Assembly (NCBI RefSeq): GCF_026340095.1
Contig: NZ_JAPEPO010000001.1
Coordinates: 7,150,501 to 7,214,500, forward strand
DNA: 64,000 bases
From: Streptomyces sp. NBC_01446
GTDB lineage: Bacteria > Actinomycetota > Actinomycetes > Streptomycetales > Streptomycetaceae
Reading direction: 5' to 3'
Below are positions 1 to 6,934 of the stretch, in pieces (position 1 is the first letter of the stretch; every line of letters starts with the position of its first letter). Both the position numbers and the translations under genes were made by a program. Under the pieces are notes generated by a model. The model was given only the letters and a program-made list of their open reading frames with translations. It ran no database searches and was not told where the DNA came from.

Positions 1-117
1 GTTCGGCAGGCCCGTATGACGGTCCGACTGGTCCGTGATCTCGACACGTCCGATGACGCCACGGAGATCGTCCGTGTTCTCGCCGCGGGCCAGCGCGACG
101 CCACAACCGGTCACTGA
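1..117 (+). CDS. C-terminal end of an unidentified protein (partial)
   Basis: Frame 1 is open from the first base and stops with TGA at 115-117, giving 38 residues with the charged stretch VRLVRDLDTSDDATEIVRV. The start lies outside the window. The piece is too short to place in a family. It runs toward the degraded block that follows, so it may itself be the tail of a damaged gene. Confidence 0.35.
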   Translation, partial: VRQARMTVRLVRDLDTSDDATEIVRVLAAGQRDATTGH

Positions 118-119
118 CC

Positions 120-371
120 GGGTTGCGGAATCTCCCGGCGGAGCAGGTAGTCGACGAACGCGAACGGCGATCGGTCCGGGGTCCAGCTGGGTACGTAGAT
201 GGTGTCGTCACTGCCGCGCAGAGCGACGAGTGCCGTCGGCTTCTGCCAGCCGGCTGCGGAGCCGGTGGCCACGAGACGGAGCTCCACGGGCAGGTCTGCC
301 GGATGGCCTCGCGTGCCAGGCGGGTAGCTGAGGTAGACGGCCACGTCGCTGGCCGGATGCACGCCTGCTGC
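120..371 (-). pseudogene. Unidentified C-terminal protein fragment
   Basis: The minus-strand reading frame ending near 111 has a protein-like tail (short pieces: KPTALVALRGSDDTIYVPSW and FAFVDYLLRREIP). It has no start of its own. It is fused in frame to a frameshifted piece of an iron-sulphur subunit gene. The natural-looking composition suggests the 3' remnant of a gene joined to other debris by deletion. I do not recognise the family. Confidence 0.35.
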
Positions 372-620
372 AGCGGATGCAGTTGCTCGCCGTCTGCGAG
401 GGCCTCGACCGTGGTGACCTCGGCCCCGCCCAGGTGCACCGCGAGCGTCAGTCAGACGCTCTGCGGGGGCCGTCGACGAGGACCGTGCAGGCGCCACTGG
501 CACCGGCGTTGCAGCCCTTCTTCGAGCCGATGAGGCCGAACTGCTCGCGCAGCAGGTCGAGCAGCGAGGCGCGGTTGTCCACCGTCACCGTCCTCCGGGT
601 GCTGTTGACTGGCAGGGTAT
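372..620 (-). pseudogene. Fragment of a CoxS/XdhC-type 2Fe-2S subunit (frameshifted)
   Basis: The minus strand encodes VTVDNRASLLDLLREQFGL followed by GSKKGCNAGASGACTVLVDG. This is the plant-type ferredoxin start of the small subunit of xanthine/aldehyde/CO-dehydrogenase-like molybdenum hydroxylases, with the C-x4-G-x-C pattern. After VLVDG the frame breaks near 450. The normal continuation (AVHLGGAEVTTVEALADG, then LHPLQQAC) resumes in another frame. The second 2Fe-2S domain is missing and unrelated sequence follows. No medium or large subunit is present. The gene is dead. Confidence 0.7.
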
Positions 621-639
621 ACGGGCTGGTGGCACCGTT

Positions 640-989
640 GCGGCGGCGACCTCCTCGAGGTCGGTCAGTAGTGCCCCCGGCCACTCCGCCCGCCACCACT
701 CCGCCGACCGCTGAGGGGGCGGCGAGGACCGGTGTGCCTGCTCGAGCCGGAAGAGGCTTTGTTCGGCTCGGGGGAGGGCGGTACGGCTGATTCAGGCAGT
801 TGTATGGGCATGCAGACGCCTCTGCGTTGCGGACGAGACGACTGAGCGGGCGCAGCGCTGGTTGCCGACTGGGCAGTCGCCGACGGTCGAACTGTGAGTC
901 TCGAAGCACCAGCCCAACCCGCGGCAGGGAAGGAATCTTCCCCCCTTTGGCTGGGACAGGATGCGTACGGCCGGACCCTAAAGTGTCGG
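640..989. other. Stretch without a recognisable gene
   Basis: About 350 bp between the 2Fe-2S fragment and the TetR remnant. Frames on both strands are Arg/Pro-rich and low in complexity. I see no tRNA, strong hairpin or credible small gene. Confidence 0.4.
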
Positions 990-1540
990 CTACGCCTTGA
1001 GCCCGTCGATGCGGAACGACACGAAGCGGCGCCAGTCGCCCGCGCTCTGGATCACCTGTGACGTGGCCCAGAGCAGCATCATCAAGTCCTTCACCCTGAA
1101 GTCCCGGCGCAGCCTGCCGGCGTCGTGGGCGGGCTCGATGATCCGCGAGCTTTCCTCGAGACAGGTGCGGCATGCCGCCCCCACGTTGTTGCTGACTGGG
1201 ATCCGCTCGCCCATCGCGTCGTTGAGGCCGCGATCCTCCGCCTGCAGGGCGAACAGTCCCTCCAGATAGCCGACGAATTCCTTCCAGGGGTCCGCGGCGT
1301 CGAACGCGGCCTGGTGGTTCCGGCCGACCGCCGCGATGCGCTCGGGAAAGATTGCGTCGTAGAAGTCGTTGCGAGTCGGGAAGTGGTTGCAGAGCGTGCC
1401 GATGCTCACGCCGCCGCGGCGCGCGACCTCGTCGAGCGGCACGTCCAGGCCTCGCTCGGTGAACAACTGGGCGGGGCGACCAGCAGTTTGTCGCGGTTAC
1501 GGAGGGCGTCAGTGCGCGGAGGTCTGGACTTCGGTGGCAT
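990..1540 (-). pseudogene. TetR-family regulator, frameshifted near the N-terminus
   Basis: The intact frame from 1466 down gives FTERGLDVPLDEVARRGGVS followed by IGTLCNHFPTR, the classic TetR helix-turn-helix, and then a normal ligand-binding domain ending at 990. The first helix (RTDALRNRDKLLVA) lies in a different frame starting at ATG 1540. The two frames join at about 1477-1484, where one base appears to be missing. Correcting it would give a protein of about 183 aa, a normal TetR length. It may be a true pseudogene or a sequencing error. It lies next to a broken SDR gene of the kind TetR proteins often control. Confidence 0.7.
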
Positions 1541-1577
1541 TCGGCCATCGTATGAAATCGGCAACGCACTCAAGTTT

Positions 1578-2079
1578 TCATGAGGTCGAGGCAGTGAAGA
1601 CGCCCTCGGCGCGGTCGCGTTCGGTGAACAGCTTCCAGGCGCACTCGGCGAGGTCCTCCGGATCGAACGTGGGGAGCGCCGCGCCGGTGTCCCCGTAGGC
1701 CGAAGTGGCCTCATAGGTGGCGCTGCGTTCGATCATGCCGCCGATCGACAGGGCGTCGGCATACACACCAGTACTCTCAAGCCCCGCGTTCAGGGTGAGC
1801 GTGTAGGTGCGCACCGCACCTGCCGCCGCCAATGGCGCCGTGGGGCCGAACGCGGGCAGCGGCTTGTGAGTGTTGCCCCCGTTGGCGATCAACTGCCCCC
1901 CGCGCCGAGCTCGATCATCCCCGGAATCACCTTGCCGGTCACGTCCACGGCCGGCAGCACGTGGGACTCCATCATGGAACGAACGTCGGCCGCGTCGGTC
2001 TCGGTGATCGAGGGGGCCGCGGCGCCCGGCGTCGGGGGCCGGCCCGTGGGGCTGCGCCCGATCACGTCAAATTCTTGGT
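1578..2079 (-). pseudogene. Short-chain dehydrogenase remnant (two frames)
   Basis: Two overlapping minus frames together reproduce the middle and C-terminus of a short-chain dehydrogenase. One has PSITETDAADVRSMMESHVL and VDVTGKVIPGMIELGAGG. The other has IANGGN and AVRTYTLTLNAGLESTGVYA, then LPTFDPEDLAECAWKLFTER. The break lies in a run of G near 1895-1900. The N-terminal Rossmann glycine motif is missing because the sequence joins an alpha/beta-hydrolase tail at about 2070. Confidence 0.65.
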
Positions 2080-2172
2080 GAAGGAACCGTCGAGCTTGTC
2101 TAAGAGAATGAGGTCCTTGCGGTCGTGCAGGTCGACGTGGTCCGCGTCCGGGACGATCCATCCGTGCCCTGC
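2062..2172 (-). pseudogene. C-terminal tail of an alpha/beta hydrolase
   Basis: The minus frame reads IVPDADHVDLHDRKDLI then DKLDGSFTKNL and stops at 2062. The DADHVDLHDR element resembles the catalytic-His end of dienelactone-hydrolase/YcjY-like hydrolases (usually AnHVDLYDR). Nothing of the nucleophile region remains. It is fused upstream to a transporter fragment and downstream abuts the SDR remnant. Confidence 0.55.
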
Positions 2173-2310
2173 ACGAACGGGGCGGCGATCAGCACGGGCA
2201 TGCTCGGCGAGAATGCCGCCGGCGGCCGACGCCAGAACGAACAGCCCCATCCCCGCCAGGAGGAGCCGCTTCGCGCCAATGCGGTCCGGCAGGGACCGGC
2301 AGGAGTGGTG
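2173..2310 (-). pseudogene. MFS transporter fragment
   Basis: The minus strand reads DRIGAKRLLLAGMGLFVLAS then AAGGILAE. After a frame change comes MPVLIAAPFVQG. This matches the loop-TM3-TM4 start of a DHA2-type drug efflux MFS protein (DRxGxKR motif A). It is about 45 codons long and joined to a hydrolase tail. Confidence 0.55.
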
Positions 2311-2376
2311 CAGTGCGGCGAACAGGGCGTACCGTCGACAATCCAGTCGATGCGGCGGCCGCGCCTGGGGGCCTGC

Positions 2377-2712
2377 TCAGGGCTGCTGCTCGACGAGGCT
2401 CTTCAGCACGCTCGTCGCTCCCATGCCGTTGGGCCAGCCGGAGTAGAACGCCAAGTGCAGCAGGGCCTCCTGCAGCTCCTCGTCGGTGACGCCGTTCTGG
2501 CGGGCGAACCTGAGGTGGAACTGCAGTTGGTCCATCTTCCCGAGAGCGGTCAGCGCGGAGATGGTGACGAGGCTGCGGTCGCGCTTGGACAGGCCCTCGC
2601 GCTCCCAGACCTCGTCGAAGAGAACCCTGTCGGTGTAATGGACCATCCCCGGTGCGAAGTCGCCGAAGGCGTTCTTCCCGCCGCTCCAGCCGGTGCTCTT
2701 GTTCTCAGCCAT
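2377..2712 (-). CDS. Carboxymuconolactone decarboxylase family protein
   Basis: A 111-aa protein of the CMD/AhpD superfamily. It keeps the family core: DEVWEREGLSKRDRSLVTI, then QLQFHLRFARQNGVTDEEL and ALLHLAFYSGWP. It lacks the CxxC of AhpD peroxidases, which favours the gamma-carboxymuconolactone decarboxylase-like branch; the substrate is unknown. ATG at 2712 is preceded by GGGAGAG, and the longer upstream frame has no such site. It is divergent from the XRE regulator at 2865 and shares a 152-bp intergenic region with it. That regulator may control both it and the AKR-cupin-AKR operon. Confidence 0.85.
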   Translation of the reverse strand: MAENKSTGWSGGKNAFGDFAPGMVHYTDRVLFDEVWEREGLSKRDRSLVTISALTALGKMDQLQFHLRFARQNGVTDEELQEALLHLAFYSGWPNGMGATSVLKSLVEQQP

Positions 2713-2864
2713 GATCTCTCCCTGTCCACGTCGACGTGCGTCGATCGATCTCTGTAGGTGCAATGCCAATGACATCGCCGCACATGCCGAGCGAGGGAGT
2801 CTCCGGTGAGGGGCGTACTGGCAGGGCATCCCTCACAGTGGCTTCGCGCCTTAGCGTGGAACGC

Positions 2865-3758
2865 ATGGACGCCAGGAACGAAGCACGGGAGTTCCTCATG
2901 TCCCGACGAGCGAACCTCACTCCCGAGCAGGCTGGCCTGCCGGTCTCCGGGCACCGGAGGGTGGCGGGCCTGCGCCGCGGCGAGGTGGCGATGCTCGCGG
3001 ACGTGAGCCCGGAGTACTACGCCAAGATCGAGCGCGGCCACCTGGCGGGTGTCTCCGACGCCGTCCTGGAGTCGCTCGTACGGGCGCTGCAGCTGGACGA
3101 CGCCGAGCGCGAGCACCTCTTCGACCTCGCCCGGGCGGCCAATGGCGCGGCCCGGCCCGTCCGCAGGCGCAGGTCGAAGAAGTGGGTGCCCAGGGACAGC
3201 CTGACCCGTGCGCTGGAGACCATCGCCCTCGGGCCCGCGTTCGTGCGCAACGGCCGGATGGACGTCCTCGCCACCAACGCCCTCGGGCGCGCCTTCTATG
3301 ACGAGGTGTTCGACGGTCCCGGGCAAGGAAACCTGGCGCGCTACTGCTTCCTCGACGAACGGGCCAAGGCGTTCTACCCGCACTGGGAGGCGGCCGCGGA
3401 CGTCACCGTGTCGATCCTGCGCACCGAAGCCGGCAGGGATCCACGGGACAAGCAGCTGCACGACCTGATCGGCGAGCTGTCCACGTGCAGCGACGAATTT
3501 CGCACCCGGTGGGGAGCACACAATGTGCGCCGCCACGGATCGGGCACCAAGGAGTTCCACCACCACGAGGTCGGCGACCTCACTTTGACTTACGAGGGGA
3601 TGGAGCTGACCGCCGAGCCCGGGCTGTCCTTCCTGATCTACACCGCCGAGCCCGGCTCGCCCAGCCAGGAGCGCCTGCAGCTGCTCGCGAGCCTCGCCGC
3701 GACGTCCACGGCGGGATCGCACCGGAGCGGGCACCCGACCACGATCCAAGAAAGTTGA
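2865..3758 (+). CDS. XRE-family regulator with MmyB-like ligand domain
   Basis: A 297-aa helix-turn-helix regulator. Residues ~5-80 carry the XRE domain (short piece: RRGEVAMLADVSPEYYAKIE). The rest matches the MmyB-like C-terminal domain (PAS-like, proposed to bind fatty-acyl or other hydrophobic ligands), including RWGAHNVRRHGSGTKEFHHH and the typical end YTAEPGSPSQERLQLL. This class commonly represses neighbouring oxidoreductase genes. It is followed after 2 nt by an aldo/keto reductase, so it probably co-transcribes with the redox operon and may autoregulate through the divergent promoter region. Confidence 0.88.
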   Translation: MDARNEAREFLMSRRANLTPEQAGLPVSGHRRVAGLRRGEVAMLADVSPEYYAKIERGHLAGVSDAVLESLVRALQLDDAEREHLFDLARAANGAARPVRRRRSKKWVPRDSLTRALETIALGPAFVRNGRMDVLATNALGRAFYDEVFDGPGQGNLARYCFLDERAKAFYPHWEAAADVTVSILRTEAGRDPRDKQLHDLIGELSTCSDEFRTRWGAHNVRRHGSGTKEFHHHEVGDLTLTYEGMELTAEPGLSFLIYTAEPGSPSQERLQLLASLAATSTAGSHRSGHPTTIQES

Positions 3759-3760
3759 CC

Positions 3761-4747
3761 ATGCACACCAGAACACTCGGACACGGCCTGCATGTGTCCG
3801 CGATCGGGCTCGGCGCGATGGGCATGTCCCAGAGCTACGGCCCCAACCCCGGCAGTCGTGGCGACATGATCGCGGTGCTGCGCTCCGCGGTCGACGAGGG
3901 CGTGACCTTCTTCGACACCGCCGAGGTCTACGGGCCGTACGTGAACGAGGAGCTGGTCGGCGAGGCGCTGGAGCCGATCCGCGACCAGGTCGTGATCGCC
4001 ACCAAGTTCGGATGGGACATCCAAGACGGCCGGAGCGTCGGCCTGAACAGCCGTCCCGAGCAGATCCGCCGCGTCGCGGAGGAGTCTCTGAAGCGGCTCC
4101 GCACCGAGGTGATCGACCTGTTCTACCAGCACCGCGTCGATCCCGATGTGCCGATCGAGGACGTCGCAGGCACGGTCGGCGAGCTGATTGCTGAGGGGAA
4201 GGTCAGGCACTTCGGGCTCTCCGAGGCCTCGGCCGCCACCATCCGCGCCGCACACGCCGTCCACCCCGTGACCGCGGTCCAAAGCGAGTACTCGCTGTGG
4301 ACACGGGACCCTGAGGCTGAGGTGCTGCCCACGCTCGCCGAGCTCGGCATCGGGTTCGTGCCGTTCAGCCCGCTCGGCAAGGGCTTTCTCACCGGCACCG
4401 TCGACACGTCCACGACCTTCGCCGACGGGGACATCCGCCACCGGGTTCCGCGCTTCGAGGCGGAGAACCTGGCCGCGAACCAGGCGCTCGTCGCCCATGT
4501 CCGGCAGCTCGCCGAAGTGAAGGGCGCGACGCCGGGCGAGATCGCCCTGGCCTGGCTGCTCGCGCAGCAGCCGTGGATCGTGCCGATCCCCGGCACCCGC
4601 CGCTCGGCACGCATCCAGGAGAACACCGCCGCGACGGCTGTTGCGCTGTCCGCGGACGAGGTCGCAGACCTCGACGGCCTTGCCCAGCGGGTCGGCGTCA
4701 GCGGCGATCGCTACAACGCCGAGCACATGGGCTACGTCAATCGCTAG
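3761..4747 (+). CDS. Aldo/keto reductase (AKR13/YajO-like)
   Basis: A 328-aa TIM-barrel NADPH-dependent reductase. The catalytic tetrad is visible: Asp in FFDTAEVYG, the following Tyr, Lys in IATKFGW, and His in YQHRVDP. The cofactor-binding end is present as PIPGTRRSARIQEN. It is likely to reduce aldehydes or ketones in the cytosol. The ATG lies 2 nt after the XRE stop, so the two are translationally coupled. It begins an AKR-cupin-AKR cassette. The substrate cannot be read from the sequence. Confidence 0.9.
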   Translation: MHTRTLGHGLHVSAIGLGAMGMSQSYGPNPGSRGDMIAVLRSAVDEGVTFFDTAEVYGPYVNEELVGEALEPIRDQVVIATKFGWDIQDGRSVGLNSRPEQIRRVAEESLKRLRTEVIDLFYQHRVDPDVPIEDVAGTVGELIAEGKVRHFGLSEASAATIRAAHAVHPVTAVQSEYSLWTRDPEAEVLPTLAELGIGFVPFSPLGKGFLTGTVDTSTTFADGDIRHRVPRFEAENLAANQALVAHVRQLAEVKGATPGEIALAWLLAQQPWIVPIPGTRRSARIQENTAATAVALSADEVADLDGLAQRVGVSGDRYNAEHMGYVNR

Positions 4748-4781
4748 TGCTGGACGCGCTGAAACAGAAGGAAAGAACGAA

Positions 4782-5216
4782 ATGACTGTCAACGGATTCG
4801 ACCAGATCTTCCCGCTCGGGGAGAAGAACGACGCCTTCGCGCAGTACTTCATCGGCCAGAGCTACCTGGCTCCGCTCGCCTCGGGAAGCGTTCCCGTCAG
4901 CAACGTCTCCTTCGAGCCGGGCTGCCGCAACAACTGGCACATCCACCACGGCACGGGCGGCGGCGGTGACCAGATCCTGCTGTGCACGGCGGGCAGTGGC
5001 TGGTACCAGGCCGAGGGCGAGGATCCCATCAGCATGGAGCCGGGAACGGTGGTCCGCGTCCCGGCGGGCACGAAGCACTGGCACGGCGCGAAGGCGGACT
5101 CGTGGTTCTCCCACGTCGCCTTCATCACCCCGGGCGAGGACGTCAGCAACGAATGGCTCGAGCCCGTCACCGACGAGGTGTACGGCGAGCTGCTGAAGAA
5201 CGGAGCACACGCATGA
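4782..5216 (+). CDS. Cupin-domain protein
   Basis: A 144-aa single-domain cupin. Metal-ligand motif 1 is WHIHHGTGGGGDQ and motif 2 is VPAGTKHWHGA, the usual two-His/Glu plus His set. It resembles the small cupins found with AKRs and CMD-like proteins in bacterial operons. A possible role is isomerisation or binding of a carbonyl metabolite; this is inference. A GAAGGAAAG site precedes ATG 4782. The stop overlaps the next start (ATGA). Confidence 0.85.
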   Translation: MTVNGFDQIFPLGEKNDAFAQYFIGQSYLAPLASGSVPVSNVSFEPGCRNNWHIHHGTGGGGDQILLCTAGSGWYQAEGEDPISMEPGTVVRVPAGTKHWHGAKADSWFSHVAFITPGEDVSNEWLEPVTDEVYGELLKNGAHA

Positions 5217-6070
5217 CCATCCTGGACGAGACCTACACGCTGGCAGGCGGCGTCGAGATCCCCAAGCTGGGGCTCGGCACCTGGTTCATCGACGACGACA
5301 AGGCGGCCGAGGCGGTCCGCGCAGCCGTGGAGATCGGCTACCGCAACATCGACACCGCCCAGGCCTACGGCAATGAGCGCGGCGTCGGCGAGGGCGTGCG
5401 CACCGCCGGCGTGCCCCGCGACGAGCTGTTCGTGTCGACCAAACTCGCCGCGGAGATCAAGGACTACGGCCAGGCGGTCGACTCGATCGACGAGTCACTG
5501 CAGAAACTCGGGATCCAGTACATCGACCTGATGCTCATCCACAGCCCGCAGCCGTGGGACGACTTCCGCGGCGGCGACTACGCCGAGGGCAACCGCGAAG
5601 CATGGCGCGCGCTCGAAGAGGCGCATGAGGCCGGCAAGATCCGCTCCATCGGGGTGTCCAACTTCCAGCAGCAGGACCTGGAGAACGTCCTGCAGGGCGC
5701 GACCGTCGTGCCGCACGTGAACCAGCTGCTCGTCCACGCCGGCAACACCCCCTCGGAGCTCCTGGACGACTGCGAGGACAAGCAGATCCTCGTCGAGGCG
5801 TACTCGCCGATCGCGCACGGAGCGATCCTGCAGAACGCCGAGGTCAAGGCGATGGCAGAGAAGTACGGCGTGTCTGTCCCGCAGCTGTGCATCCGCTACA
5901 CCCTGCAGCTGGGCACGGTGTCGCTGCCCAAGACGGCGAACCCCGAACACATGCGCTCCAACGCCGAGGTCGACTTCGAGATCTCCGGCGACGACATGGA
6001 CGCCCTGCGGGGCCTGCGCGACGTGGACTACGGCGAGCACAGCGCGTTCCCCGTCTACAGCGGCAAGTGA
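5213..6070 (+). CDS. Aldo/keto reductase (2,5-diketo-D-gluconate reductase-like)
   Basis: A 285-aa AKR of the AKR5 type. Tetrad: Asp and Tyr in NIDTAQAYGNERGVG, Lys in VSTKLAAE, His in LIHSPQPW. The barrel motif GKIRSIGVSNF is also present. It belongs to a different AKR branch from the one at 3761, so the operon supplies two reductases, perhaps for successive steps or for both ends of a dicarbonyl. It overlaps the cupin gene by 4 nt. Confidence 0.9.
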   Translation: MTILDETYTLAGGVEIPKLGLGTWFIDDDKAAEAVRAAVEIGYRNIDTAQAYGNERGVGEGVRTAGVPRDELFVSTKLAAEIKDYGQAVDSIDESLQKLGIQYIDLMLIHSPQPWDDFRGGDYAEGNREAWRALEEAHEAGKIRSIGVSNFQQQDLENVLQGATVVPHVNQLLVHAGNTPSELLDDCEDKQILVEAYSPIAHGAILQNAEVKAMAEKYGVSVPQLCIRYTLQLGTVSLPKTANPEHMRSNAEVDFEISGDDMDALRGLRDVDYGEHSAFPVYSGK

Positions 6071-6089
6071 CGCCGACGAGCGCTGCCCC

Positions 6090-6280
6090 ATGACGGCCTG
6101 GCCCCATGAGCAGCTCGAAGCGATCCGCTCGACTGACGGCTTCCACGTCTCCCCGTACCGCGACGACGGCGTCACTCCCTGGCACACCGACCTGGGTCTG
6201 GTCCGTCGTCGTCGACGACGAGGTGTAGGTGCGCGCCTACAACGGCACCGCATCGCGTTGGCAGGGGTCGGCCATGACTC
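6090..6280 (+). pseudogene. DUF2255 protein gene, frameshifted, nonsense-mutated and cut by an IS
   Basis: From ATG 6090 the frame reads AWPHEQLEAIRSTDGFHVSP, the start of the small DUF2255 family. A one-base loss near 6175 shifts the frame. The family's next block (GTPTWVWSVVVDDEV) continues in another frame and hits TAG, followed by VRAYNGTASRWQG. Then the IS5-type transposase sequence begins. The 3' half is gone. It sits 19 nt after the AKR gene and may once have been the last gene of that operon. Confidence 0.7.
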
Positions 6281-6288
6281 TCAACTAC

Positions 6289-6852
6289 GACCTCGTTGGA
6301 CTGGCCCGGGTAAAGGAGGGGCGCAAGCCCGAACCGACCGGTTCCGTCATCGACACCCAGAGTGTGAAGACCTCCACCAACGTGCCCGTGACCGGCCAAG
6401 GAACCGATGCCGCCAAGAAGATCGTGGGCCGGAAGCGAGGCATCCTCACCGACACGATCGGGCTGCTCCTTGCCGTGACCGTCACCGCCGCGAGCCTCTC
6501 CGAAAACGCCGTCGGGATACAACTCCTCGACCAAGCCAAGAAGACCTACCCCACCATCTCCAAGTCCTGGGTCGACACCGGATTCAAGAATGCCGTCATC
6601 GAACACGGCGCCAACCTGGGCATCGACGTCGAAGTCGTCAACAGAAACCCGGGAGTTCGCGGATTTCACGTCGTGAAAAGACGCTGGGTTGTAGAGCGAA
6701 GTATCGGTTGGATCATGTTGCACCGTCGTCTCGCCCGCGACTACGAGACCCTCACTGCCAGCTCCGAGGCCATGATCCACGTCGCGTCGATCGACAACCT
6801 CGCCAAGCGCATAACAGACGAGACTACTCCAACCTGGCGAGGTACTTACTAG
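6289..6852 (+). pseudogene. IS5-family transposase, N-terminally truncated
   Basis: A DDE transposase fragment of about 187 aa. All three catalytic acidic residues remain: D in VIDTQSVKTS, D in WVDTGFKNA, and E in VVERSIGWIM. Flanking family blocks KKIVGRKRGILTDT and LLLAVTVTAASLSE are present. The N-terminal ~100 aa (DUF4096-type) are missing. It abuts the wrecked DUF2255 gene, so element insertion and later deletion explain both. It is probably non-autonomous. Confidence 0.75.
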
Positions 6853-6934
6853 GACGGAAAGGTCAATTCGCCTAGATCAAACGCCCTCTCAGAACCTGAC
6901 CGCAGCCCAATCACAAGACCAGCGACAGAGTCCT

